A stretch of 51,141 bases of DNA, from positions 1 through 51,141 of the forward strand of contig JAKQOG010000034.1 in NCBI GenBank assembly GCA_029565395.1, read 5' to 3'. Numbering within the stretch: the first letter of the stretch is position 1; every line of letters starts with the position of its first letter. A program made the position numbers and the translations under genes. A model generated the notes under the pieces. It was given only the letters and a program-made list of their open reading frames with translations. It did not search any database and had not been told where the DNA came from. Shown piece after piece: positions 1 through 7,981 of this stretch. Source of the stretch: Candidatus Hydrogenedentota bacterium. GTDB lineage: Bacteria > Hydrogenedentota > Hydrogenedentia > Hydrogenedentales > CAILVY01.

Positions 1-82
1 AGTGTGACTCGCTATGTCTTCACTGTTCAAGACTTCCACTCTACTACACCTTGCCGGCTTCGCCCGGCGCTGTCTCCATTCC

Positions 83-228
83 GTCCATCCGGTCCATAGC
101 GTCCATTCCCTAAGCCTTCCTCCGCTTCAAGCAAACTCATCTCACAGCCCTTTCCGTCGTTTATATCCCTTGCGTCCTTTGCATCCTTTTACCCATTCCT
201 CCCAGACCTCCCACTGTGTCTTGTCTTG
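83..228. repeat. Degenerate 9-bp tandem repeat, pyrimidine-rich
   Basis: GTCCAT starts at 83, 92 and 101, a 9-bp period, and the downstream bases keep a similar period with TCC/CCC cores up to about 228 (ending CTCCCAGAC, CTCCCACTG). A related 9-bp array with the core TTCCCAG lies at 43828-43885. I infer a dispersed simple-repeat family; copy number elsewhere cannot be judged from this window. Confidence 0.5.
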
Positions 229-230
229 TC

Positions 231-267
231 CTGATAGCTGAAAGCTGACCGCTGACCGCTGATAGCT
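231..267. repeat. CTGATAGCT/GCTGACC short repeat cluster
   Basis: CTGATAGCT at 231-239 is followed by GCTGACC at 244-250 and GCTGACCGCTGATAGCT at 251-267. TGACCGCTGATAGCT recurs at 4003-4017, on the other side of the first gene, so this is a dispersed intergenic element and not a local duplication. Confidence 0.55.
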
Positions 268-604
268 ACTTAAACTTTCCCCTTGCATAGCCCAAAAATC
301 AGGCGTATAGTACACCCCATAGAGGTGACATATGCTAAAGACAGGGGTTGCCGCCATGAAACAACCACCCCTAGGTGGACATCCACGCCATGATCCCATC
401 CACGCCCCCCACACCCCTACATCACGCCCCCCACGGGATTATCCAAAATCGAAATCAACACCACACGCCGACTCCGCCCCTTGCCCATCGGACAGCCCAA
501 AACTACTCCAAAAGGACTAAAAGGTGTCTTTTGCTTCGAAAATACGAAATTCGTCAACAAAAGATTCCCGGTTTTCCCGCTTTACCAAGGTAATACAATG
601 TTTG

Positions 605-3600
605 ATGAAGCGTTATGGCAGCAGACAATGGAGCGGACGGGAGATGTGCTGTCTTTTAACCACTCTTGTTTTTTCCTCTTCCGCCTTTGCCACGGATCCC
701 GCTCCCTACCTTGTCAAAGACATCAACGCCGGCGCAAACAACTCCTACCCGCAGGACTTCCTGCGAATCGGCAACACGTTGTATTTCACCGCCGAAACAA
801 CCACCTATGGCCGGGAACTATGGAAAAGCAATGGCACCGCTGCGGGCACCGTGATGGTGAAAGACTTAACCCCTGGTTCTGATACATCTTTTCTCAATAT
901 TTATACTTATCAATTTACGGAAATGAATGGAATTCTGTATTTTGTCAGCAGGGCGGGAGGCGATACTTCAGACAAAGGTCGCAACCTTTGGCGAAGCGAC
1001 GGAACGGAGGCGGGCACACTTGTTGTGAAAGACTTTATCTCGACGGAAGCCATGACTCTGGATTATCTCTCTTTAATGGGTGGGGTTTTATATTTTACAG
1101 CGGATGATGGGGAACACGGCCGGGAACTATGGCGGAGCGACGGAACAGAATCAGGCACGGTGATGGTAAAGGATATAAACCCAGACCAGACCGATAACGA
1201 CGGCCCTAAAAATGCTGCCTTTTTCAATGGACATGTCTTTTTTGCCGCCGATGACGGCATACACGGCCGGGAATTATGGCGAACGGATGGCACGGAAGGC
1301 GGAACCGAATTATTAATGGATATCAACGCCGGTGCGGCGGATAGCAATCCTGGAGCAGTGTTTGGCTCAAATGGTTTCGCATTATTCAGTGCGGATGATG
1401 GGGTGCACGGGGATGAATTATGGCGGACCGATGGAACGGTCGAAGGCACCTACATGGTTAAGGACATCAACACGGCCACTACGGGCATTTTTGTTTATAA
1501 TTCCGAACCTCGCTATTTTACAGAAATAAATGGGACAATATTTTTTACGGCGATAACTGGGGAGACGGGCGAGGAATTTTGGAAGACGGACGGGACGGAA
1601 GTGGGCACTGTCCTGGTGAAAGATATCGATCCGAGACCGGTTCAGTTGTTGCAGGGCCATTCCGATCCGAACCATTTTTTAGCATACAACGAAAGCATTT
1701 ATTTTCAGGCAAATGACGGGGCAAACGGGCGTGAACTATGGAAAAGTGACGGGACGGAATCGGGCACGATGATGATAAAAGATATCGTAGCGGGTGAGAA
1801 TAGTTCTGAGGCTTGGCCAAAATATGTCTGGAATCGGCGTTTATTTTTTACTGCTAATGATCGTGTCCACCTTCTTCAGATTTGGCAGACGGATGGCACG
1901 GAAGAACATACGGCGCTGATAACTTCAAACAATCCGTTGTCGCTATCAGCACATTCCACTGTTCCAATGGATGGCTTCCTGTTGATTTCGGGGGCAACAA
2001 TTGATTACGGAACAGAATTATTCGGTCTGAATCTCGCACCGGTGGTGATGGGGATTGAGCCACTGACCAGCAGTCCCGCCACCGGCCCCACCATTGAATT
2101 CCAGGTGTGGTTCAGCGAGGCAGTGACCGGAGTGGACCCCACCGACTTAACGGTCGTGCAGAACGGGATTGTGGAGGCGGAAGCCACTGCGGTAACCTCA
2201 TTGAGCGACCGTGAATTCCAGGTGACGATAGACACAGGTCTCGGCGATGGGTGGATCTATCTGTCCCTGGTGGACAACGACAGCATCCGCGACACGGCAA
2301 ACGCGCCTCTGGAAGGCGTGTGCATCCCCAATGGTGATTTTACAGGCGAGCAAGGCTGCTATGTGGACAATGCGGCCCCTCAAGTAATCCTTTCTACCGC
2401 GGCCCCCGATCCCACTCCGGAGGCCCGCATCCCAGTGACCGTATCCTTTGAATGGGCCGTGCTTGGCTTCGAGGCAATTGACCTTATACCGGACAATGCG
2501 GTGGTGGAGAACTTTAGTGGTTCCGATGCGGACTACACCTTTGAACTGGTGGCCCAGAATCCCGGAGCCTTTTCCGTGTACATTCCCGAACGGGCCGCCG
2601 AAGACGCTGGTGGAGAACCCAACGCCCCCTCCAACATCTTGACTCATACCTATGACCTCCCAAGCGAAGGGGAGGGTGCCGAAGGCGAGGGCGAAGAAGG
2701 AGAAGGAGAAGGAGAAGGAGAAGGAGAAGGAGAAGGAGAAGGAGAAGGAGAAGGAGAAGGAGAAGGAGAAGGAGAAGGAGAAGGCGTGCCCTCTGAAGGT
2801 TCACCGGAGGAGGGAGAGGGTGCCGAAGGAGAAGGCGAAGGTGAAGGTGAGGGTGAAGTTGAGGGCGAAGGTGAGGGTGAAGGTGAAGGTGAAGGTGAAG
2901 GTGAGGGCGAAGGTGAAGGTGAAGGTGAAGGTGAAGGTGAAGGGGCCACGGAACTGCCCCACACCGCTGATCTTAACAGCGATTCTGTCATCAGCTTGTC
3001 CGAACTCCTGCGCGTTATTCAGTTCTTCAATATCGGCAGTTTCCACTGCGACATTGCCGGAGAAGATGGATTTAATCCTGGTCCGGGGGATCAGACCTGT
3101 GTCGCCCACGCCAGCGACTACGCTCCCCACGACTGGATCATCGAACTCTCCGAACTGTTGCGTCTGATTCAATTCTTCAACTCCGGCGGCTACCACATTT
3201 CTCCCGGCACCGAAGACGGCTACGCCCCCGGTCTGGCACCCTCCGAAGGAGAAGAACCCTCCGAGGGCCTGAATGAGGGCGAGGGTGATAATGAAGGAGA
3301 AGGCCCCACGGAAGGCATGCTCGAAGGCGCGGTGGAAGCCAACCACACCGCCGACCAAAACGCCGACTACCTTATCAGCCTCAGCGAACTCCTCCGCGTG
3401 ATCCAGTTCTTCAACACCGGCGCTCTGCATTGCGATGCTTCCGGTGAAGATGGGTTTAATCCCGGATCAGGGGATCAGACATGCGCACTTCATTCCAGCG
3501 ACTACGCTCCCCACGACTGGAGCATCAACCTCTCCGAACTCCTCCGCCTCATCCAATTCTTCAACACCGGCGCCTACCACCCCTGCCCCGGCTCCGAAGA

Positions 3601-3622
3601 CAACTTCTGCCCAGGTTTATAA
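605..3622 (+). CDS. Secreted modular protein: ELWxxDGT repeats, Ig-like domains, Glu-Gly linkers, two EF-hand/dockerin-like modules
   Basis: The 1005-residue protein begins with a signal peptide (basic MKRYGSRQ, hydrophobic core, likely cut after SSAFA). Residues about 65-435 carry eight copies of a (G)xELWxxDGTxxGTxxVKD motif, a beta-propeller-like repeat. Two Ig-like regions follow (about 477-585 and 588-682), then Glu-Gly linkers (about 686-727 and 736-780). Two C-terminal modules (about 782-878 and 914-1005) each hold two LSELLRxIQFFN helices; the first loop of each matches an EF-hand calcium loop, D-x-N-x-D-x-x-I-x-x-x-E. I chose ATG 605 because it puts the signal peptide at the N-terminus; an in-frame ATG at 524 would add 27 residues. 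Likely a surface or extracellular binding protein; ligand unknown. Confidence 0.85.
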   Translation: MKRYGSRQWSGREMCCLLTTLVFSSSAFATDPAPYLVKDINAGANNSYPQDFLRIGNTLYFTAETTTYGRELWKSNGTAAGTVMVKDLTPGSDTSFLNIYTYQFTEMNGILYFVSRAGGDTSDKGRNLWRSDGTEAGTLVVKDFISTEAMTLDYLSLMGGVLYFTADDGEHGRELWRSDGTESGTVMVKDINPDQTDNDGPKNAAFFNGHVFFAADDGIHGRELWRTDGTEGGTELLMDINAGAADSNPGAVFGSNGFALFSADDGVHGDELWRTDGTVEGTYMVKDINTATTGIFVYNSEPRYFTEINGTIFFTAITGETGEEFWKTDGTEVGTVLVKDIDPRPVQLLQGHSDPNHFLAYNESIYFQANDGANGRELWKSDGTESGTMMIKDIVAGENSSEAWPKYVWNRRLFFTANDRVHLLQIWQTDGTEEHTALITSNNPLSLSAHSTVPMDGFLLISGATIDYGTELFGLNLAPVVMGIEPLTSSPATGPTIEFQVWFSEAVTGVDPTDLTVVQNGIVEAEATAVTSLSDREFQVTIDTGLGDGWIYLSLVDNDSIRDTANAPLEGVCIPNGDFTGEQGCYVDNAAPQVILSTAAPDPTPEARIPVTVSFEWAVLGFEAIDLIPDNAVVENFSGSDADYTFELVAQNPGAFSVYIPERAAEDAGGEPNAPSNILTHTYDLPSEGEGAEGEGEEGEGEGEGEGEGEGEGEGEGEGEGEGEGEGVPSEGSPEEGEGAEGEGEGEGEGEVEGEGEGEGEGEGEGEGEGEGEGEGEGEGATELPHTADLNSDSVISLSELLRVIQFFNIGSFHCDIAGEDGFNPGPGDQTCVAHASDYAPHDWIIELSELLRLIQFFNSGGYHISPGTEDGYAPGLAPSEGEEPSEGLNEGEGDNEGEGPTEGMLEGAVEANHTADQNADYLISLSELLRVIQFFNTGALHCDASGEDGFNPGSGDQTCALHSSDYAPHDWSINLSELLRLIQFFNTGAYHPCPGSEDNFCPGL
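2699..2784 (+). repeat. Perfect hexanucleotide microsatellite (GGAGAA)n
   Basis: About 14 uninterrupted copies of GGAGAA encode a Glu-Gly run inside the ELWxxDGT protein. Because the unit is two codons long, gain or loss of units keeps the reading frame and only changes linker length. Confidence 0.9.
2828..2943 (+). repeat. Second Glu-Gly microsatellite, (GGTGAA)n with GAG and GGC variants
   Basis: This is an independent hexanucleotide array that uses GGT for Gly, whereas the first array uses GGA. It encodes the second Glu-Gly linker, with one Val interruption near 2858. The distinct codon choice shows that the two arrays expanded separately. Confidence 0.85.
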
Positions 3623-3672
3623 TAAAAAACAAAATAAATATATTAAGTATTATTAGTATTTAGGGCCAATAC

Positions 3673-3951
3673 CCCCTCGTTTCGCAAACCTGGACCCCTG
3701 CTCTGAAAATACGACCCGGGGCTCGTTTCCCATTCCCCCAAAAGGGTATTTTCATGGTTTCAGGGGGAATCGAAGATTCATGGTAACTCGTTTCGCAAAC
3801 CTGAACCCCTCGTCTCACAAACCTGGACCCCTCGTTTCGCAAACCTGGACCCCTGCTCTGAAAATACGACCCGGTGGCTCGTTTCCTATTCACCCTAAAA
3901 GCCATTTTCATGGTTTCTGGGGGAATCGAAGATTCATGATAACTCGTTTCG
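3673..3951. repeat. Two direct copies of a ~123-bp block, offset about 155 bp
   Basis: Copy 1 (3673-3795) and copy 2 (3828-3951) share, in order, CTCGTTTCGCAAACCTGGAC, GCTCTGAAAATACGACCCGG, GCTCGTTTCC, TTTTCATGGTTT and GGGGGAATCGAAGATTCATG, ending in AACTCGTTTCG. They differ by scattered substitutions and a 1-bp indel, so the duplication is not recent. No transposase or clean target-site duplication is visible. Confidence 0.85.
3787..3852. repeat. Three tandem 22-bp units (CTCGTTTCGCAAACC... family)
   Basis: Units start at 3787, 3809 and 3831, exactly 22 bp apart, and read CTCGTTTCGCAAACCTGRAC with small changes (CTCGTCTCAC in the middle copy). Single copies occur at 3676-3697 and, degenerate, at 3943 and 4026. 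They form the head and tail of the larger 123-bp blocks. Confidence 0.85.
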
Positions 3952-4064
3952 TGAAACTGACAGCTTATAGCCATGTCCTCCGTAGCTCTTCGCGAAGGAG
4001 GATGACCGCTGATAGCTCTCTTACCCTCGTTTCGCAAACCGGGTATCGGGGTCCAGAGTAAAAA

Positions 4065-4082
4065 GCGGGAGCAAGCTCCCGC
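4065..4082. repeat. Perfect GC-rich hairpin
   Basis: The arms GCGGGAGC and GCTCCCGC are separated by AA. No T-run follows, so it is not a typical terminator; it may be a REP-like palindrome. Confidence 0.6.
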
Positions 4083-4353
4083 ACTCCAAAGTTCTCCTGT
4101 TTCCCATAATCCTCGTTTTGTAAAATAGTGAATCGCCCTCCAGGTGGTCGTTCTTTCTCCTTAGCTTGTATGCGGGGGGAACAAAAGGGGGGCTCGTTTT
4201 CCAATGGTTCCCACCTACACTCCTTGCCACGGCATAATCACCCGCTTTGCGTGACGAAGCCAGGTACAGTCTAATCCCCCGCAGGCGGACTAACTTTCTA
4301 CAGCCTAATTCCCGTTTGCGTTCTCTGATTCATCTTGATACAGTCAGAGTTCC

Positions 4354-5877
4354 ATGCGAATACAACTGATTCATCCTCCCATTTACATGAATCCGCGCGC
4401 GGTACAGGCGACGCGGCCCTCCCTCCCGATCGGGCTGGCCTATATTGCCGCCGTGTTGCGCCGGGAGGGTCATGAAGTCAGCGTTCTGGACGCGGTGATG
4501 GAAAAGCCGGATCAGGTCACGGAAGACGGCCGCCTGTGTTATTTCGGGTTGCGGCCCGAAGAAATCGTGGAACGCATTGATCCGGAAGCGCGGGTGGTGG
4601 GCATCAGCGTGCTGTTTTCATTTACCTGGCCGTTGGCGCGCCGCATCATACAGAGCATAAAAGAACGATTTCCCAGTAAAATCATTATCGGCGGCGGTGA
4701 GCATTTTACCGGTCTGCCCGAAGAATCGCTTCGACAAGCGCCGTTGGATTATCTGGTGCTGGGCGAGGGCGAAACCACGGTGTGCGAACTTATCCGTGCG
4801 CTGGAATCCGGCACGTTTAATCCCGAATCCATCCCCGGGCTGGCATTTTTGCGTGAGGGTGAATATGTTCAAACCACAACGCGCCCGCGCATTATGGAGG
4901 TGGACAGTCTGCCCTGGCCTGCATGGGATCTGTTTGACCCGCCTGCATACTATCAGCATGGGCACATCATGGGGATAAATGCCGGCCCCACCATGCCAAT
5001 TCTGGCCACCCGGGGCTGCCCCTATGCCTGCACCTTTTGCTCCAATCCCATGATGTGGAAACGGCGCTGGTGTGCGCGCACCCCGCAAAACGTGGTGGAC
5101 GAAATCGCGCACTATCAAAAACAGTATGGCGCGACTAACTTCCCCTTCCACGATCTCACCGCTGTCTTAAGAAAAGACTGGATAGTCTCGTTTTGCCAGG
5201 AACTGCTCCGCCGGAATCTCCACATTACCTGGCAGTTGCCCGTCGGCACCCGCAGCGAGGTCATCGACCGCGAGGTGACGGACCTGCTTCATCGAACCGG
5301 TTGCGGAAGCATCGCCCTCGCCCCGGAAAGCGGCTCCATGCGCACCCGCAAACTCATTGGCAAGCGCATGATGAACGCCACCTTGATGCGGGCGGTGCGC
5401 GCCGCCGTGCGCAGCGGGTTGAGTGTCACCAACTTTTTCGTCGTTGGATTCCCGCACGATACCGCATCCGATTTATGGAAATCCGTGGTGCTCGCTATCC
5501 GCCTGGGTATCGCCGGCGCCCACGACATCGCACTGAGCATCTATTTCCCCATACCCGGCTCGGAACTCTACAAAAAACTGGCGGCGGAGGGCCGCATCTC
5601 CCCCACCGACGATGTTCTGCTTGCCCCCATCTTCTCCATGGACGCCACACTGCATGAAGAGAACAACTTCTGCGAACATCTTTCCGCCCGCACCATCACC
5701 CGCATGAAATACTTGATCCTTCTGATGTTCTACCTATCCCAATTTCTTGTCCGGCCCTGGCGCATGGTTCAGATCCTGCGGCGCACCTGGCGCGGCGCCG
5801 AATTCACACGGTTGGACATTTTCTTGATCGCACGCAAAAAGCGGATGCTCGAAACACGCAAGGGAACGTCAAAATAA
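4354..5877 (+). CDS. B12-binding-domain radical SAM protein
   Basis: This 507-residue cytoplasmic protein has a Rossmann-like cobalamin-binding N-terminal region (opening MRIQLIHPP, then GGGEHFTGLPEE and the LGEGE motif) followed by a radical SAM core with the 4Fe-4S ligands C222-x3-C226-x2-C229 (RGCPYACTFC). The order and length fit the large BchE/MtaB-like class that performs methylations, ring closures or other C-C chemistry. No DxHxxG B12 motif is present, so cobalamin may bind base-on or not at all. The substrate cannot be told from the context: it is a lone plus-strand gene that ends 5 bp from the convergent beta-helix gene. No strong ribosome binding site is seen before ATG 4354. Confidence 0.85.
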   Translation: MRIQLIHPPIYMNPRAVQATRPSLPIGLAYIAAVLRREGHEVSVLDAVMEKPDQVTEDGRLCYFGLRPEEIVERIDPEARVVGISVLFSFTWPLARRIIQSIKERFPSKIIIGGGEHFTGLPEESLRQAPLDYLVLGEGETTVCELIRALESGTFNPESIPGLAFLREGEYVQTTTRPRIMEVDSLPWPAWDLFDPPAYYQHGHIMGINAGPTMPILATRGCPYACTFCSNPMMWKRRWCARTPQNVVDEIAHYQKQYGATNFPFHDLTAVLRKDWIVSFCQELLRRNLHITWQLPVGTRSEVIDREVTDLLHRTGCGSIALAPESGSMRTRKLIGKRMMNATLMRAVRAAVRSGLSVTNFFVVGFPHDTASDLWKSVVLAIRLGIAGAHDIALSIYFPIPGSELYKKLAAEGRISPTDDVLLAPIFSMDATLHEENNFCEHLSARTITRMKYLILLMFYLSQFLVRPWRMVQILRRTWRGAEFTRLDIFLIARKKRMLETRKGTSK

Positions 5878-5882
5878 ACGGC

Positions 5883-7979
5883 TTATTTTGCCCGGTATTG
5901 GTCAGCGTAGAGACCGATGTTTCTGAAAGGAATGGGCTGGAATCCCGGGAACCGTTTGTATATGAATGAGTCCGGCGGCAGTTCAAACGGAAAATCACCG
6001 CCTCCGCAGAATTCCGGATCTTCCTCCAATGCCAAATTATCTTCGATTTTCAGGTAGGGGCGCTCAATATTGTTCTTAAACATTTTCCGGCACACCTCTT
6101 CCGGATTGCACCAGCCGCTGCGAATCGATACGTTCCGCCTGAGTACGTTGCCCAGGGGCGCCTGCGGGATTTCGTCCAGTATTCGGGCCAGTTCCGGATA
6201 CCGCGTGCTCCAGGGCGGTTGCTGGTATGGCATGGCCTCCAGATCCTTGTACATCGGCCCTCCCGGTTGAAAATGCCCCCAGCGCAATCCCCGATTGTCC
6301 ATATAGACCGGTGTTTTGCACTCGATGAACAGATTATTTTCGATGATATGATCGCGCCCCCCGCCAATCATGACTGCTTTTTCCATTTTAAAGAAGATAT
6401 TCCCAAATACCGTGGCTGAACTGGCGCAATTGTCAAAATACACGGATACCACGCCCGGATATGGCCGTGCCGGAATATCGTGAATGTAGTTGTAGCGGAT
6501 GATAGTGCCGCGATAGGTCCAGTTGGTCCCGCAGCCGATCACGCCGACATCACTCATATCCATGCAAAGGTGATGCAATTCGTTGTATTCAAACAGGTGG
6601 TCATTCCCCTCATAAGAAATGGCATATTGCGGGGCATGATGAATGAGGCAATGCCGGACCCGGTTCCCAACCCCTTTTACCTGCACGCCCGGCTGCCATG
6701 TCTGCACCGTGCGCGCGTAATGATGAATATGACAGTTCTCAAGAATATGGCCTCCCTGCTCAAGGGTCTGCCGATCACCGCCCTCTAACAGAACACCCAT
6801 AGCTTCCAGGTCGTAAATATCGCAACTTATCAACCCATTATCCGTTCCGCCGCTTATCACCGCGCCGCGCCGCATACACCGGATTGTGCAACCGGCAATT
6901 CGGTTATGCTCCCCTCCGCTTATTTGAATCCCCATGCCGCGCGATGCCTCGAAGGTGATTCCCGCCACCGTGATATTGGATGCGTCCGCGAGTTCCAGCA
7001 TGGTGTCTTGAAACATAGAAACATAGATAAGGCCTTCTTGAAAATCATCCGGCGGATATACATACAAAACGCCGCTGTCCCAATCCAAATACCACTCGCC
7101 GGGCATGTCCAGTTCCTCCGGCACATTCGTCACATAAAACCGCCGCCATTGCTGAAGATTTCCAAACAACTCATAGGGCATTCGGATTTCTTTTGCCACA
7201 CTGTCCACTTGAAGGGGCGTCCATGCCTCCAGCATGTATTCCTGCTGCCAGTATCCGCATAGAAACACATTTTGCAGACTCGGCCATACCCTGGGCCCCG
7301 GTCCTTCATATAGAAAAGAGACCGTATCACCCAATTTATGTTCTTTCGCCAGCGCTTCCGCGGCGGTATCGTCCAACCCCGCCGTTTGTTTACTTCGCGC
7401 CTCGGCATACCCTTTATTTGGCCACTGTGCGCGGGGTAACATCCTTCCATCGCAAATAAGCCTGAGCCCGCAGTCCATGGGACCCGGATCGCCAAATTCA
7501 GAAACTCCCTTTTCACGAAGATTTGCACACAAAATGTGCTTTCTCACCTCATCCGGAAAGCGCATTGCCACGGCCGCATCGTTAACAGACGAAAACCACT
7601 CCTGGTGAAGCGGAATCCCGCCCGCCCATCTGACCTTTTCTCCCGGATAGGCGCAATAGACAACGGGAGCGTGTTCGGTTCCGGAATCTTCCTTTTCCAG
7701 CCGGAACACGGAGGAACGCAGATATTCTCCCCCGCGCAGATATACAGTTGCCGGGCTTTGCAATGTTTTATTTTGCTTCAGCTCACGCAGAACGTCTCGT
7801 GCGTGTTCTGGACTTCGGAGGGGCTTGGATCGGGTGCCGGGGTAGTGATCATCGCCGGAGGGGGCGACATACAGCGTTATGGCTTTTTCGTGGACATGCA
7901 TGCTCGCGCAGGAAGTCATTCCAAGGAGTATCAGCACATACAGTGAACATTCCCGGAACAAGTGGCGTGTCAGCGGCAT
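5883..7979 (-). CDS. Right-handed beta-helix lipoprotein B, GH141-like (distal gene of pair)
   Basis: The 698-residue protein has a signal peptide ending at a lipobox-like GMTSC, so it is probably an outer-surface lipoprotein. Residues about 35-120 match the opening of GH141-type parallel beta-helix enzymes (YVAPSGDDHYPGT, LRGGEYLRSSVFRLEKEDSGT). The middle shows repeating beta-helix coils with Asn and Gly turns (ENCHIHHY, RYNYIHDI, ENNLFIEC). It is a clear paralogue of the gene upstream, sharing TPVYMDNRGLRW, HFxPGGPMY and PELARILxEIPQAPLGN. Its ATG lies 2 bp after the stop of that gene with GGAG 8 bp upstream, so they are co-transcribed. Polysaccharide lyase or glycosidase activity is inferred; no catalytic residues are assigned. 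Confidence 0.8.
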   Translation of the reverse strand: MPLTRHLFRECSLYVLILLGMTSCASMHVHEKAITLYVAPSGDDHYPGTRSKPLRSPEHARDVLRELKQNKTLQSPATVYLRGGEYLRSSVFRLEKEDSGTEHAPVVYCAYPGEKVRWAGGIPLHQEWFSSVNDAAVAMRFPDEVRKHILCANLREKGVSEFGDPGPMDCGLRLICDGRMLPRAQWPNKGYAEARSKQTAGLDDTAAEALAKEHKLGDTVSFLYEGPGPRVWPSLQNVFLCGYWQQEYMLEAWTPLQVDSVAKEIRMPYELFGNLQQWRRFYVTNVPEELDMPGEWYLDWDSGVLYVYPPDDFQEGLIYVSMFQDTMLELADASNITVAGITFEASRGMGIQISGGEHNRIAGCTIRCMRRGAVISGGTDNGLISCDIYDLEAMGVLLEGGDRQTLEQGGHILENCHIHHYARTVQTWQPGVQVKGVGNRVRHCLIHHAPQYAISYEGNDHLFEYNELHHLCMDMSDVGVIGCGTNWTYRGTIIRYNYIHDIPARPYPGVVSVYFDNCASSATVFGNIFFKMEKAVMIGGGRDHIIENNLFIECKTPVYMDNRGLRWGHFQPGGPMYKDLEAMPYQQPPWSTRYPELARILDEIPQAPLGNVLRRNVSIRSGWCNPEEVCRKMFKNNIERPYLKIEDNLALEEDPEFCGGGDFPFELPPDSFIYKRFPGFQPIPFRNIGLYADQYRAK

Positions 7980-7981
7980 GC

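Larger units (their letters stand above)
1..604. other. Non-coding, repeat-bearing region before the first gene
   Basis: No convincing gene is seen here. The stretch from about 72 to 235 is pyrimidine-rich with a loose 9-bp rhythm (GTCCAT at 83, 92 and 101; later CGTCCTTTG, CATCCTTTT and CTCCCAGAC steps). From 231 to 267 there are three overlapping copies of a CTGATAGCT / GCTGACC motif that returns at 4003-4017. A small hairpin, CCACC-CCTA-GGTGG, follows near 365. ORFs that cross this stretch are proline/serine/histidine-rich and look like translated repeats. Confidence 0.6.
3623..4353. other. Repeat-rich intergenic region without a recognisable gene
   Basis: It contains a duplicated block of about 123 bp (3673-3795 and 3828-3951), tandem 22-bp units, a hairpin with the arms CCTCC...GGAGG around CTTCGCGAAG near 3977-4001, a perfect GCGGGAGC hairpin at 4065-4082, and a 14-15 bp direct repeat (4265-4278 and 4299-4313, TACAGYCTAATYCCC). 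ORFs here read the repeats and show no coding character. Confidence 0.6.

Noticed and set aside
142..414. Minus-strand 90-codon ORF
   Set aside because: It translates the intergenic repeat and has no domain signal; the repeated GCTGATAGCT words explain its length.
332..520. 62-codon Pro/His/Ser-rich ORF with GAGGTG before its ATG
   Set aside because: Composition follows the C-rich DNA, no homology is recognisable, and other frames in the same stretch are equally open.
2514..3430. Long antisense ORFs of poly-Leu, Pro-Ser or Phe-Thr type under the Glu-Gly linkers
   Set aside because: They are mechanical products of the hexanucleotide repeats read on the other strand or in other frames.
3673..3951. 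Possible CRISPR array
   Set aside because: The 22-bp units are directly adjacent or 90 bp apart, with no unique spacers of even length and no cas genes.
3660..4230. Overlapping ORFs in the repeat-rich gap
   Set aside because: The same peptide words recur because the DNA is duplicated; no start site or domain supports them.
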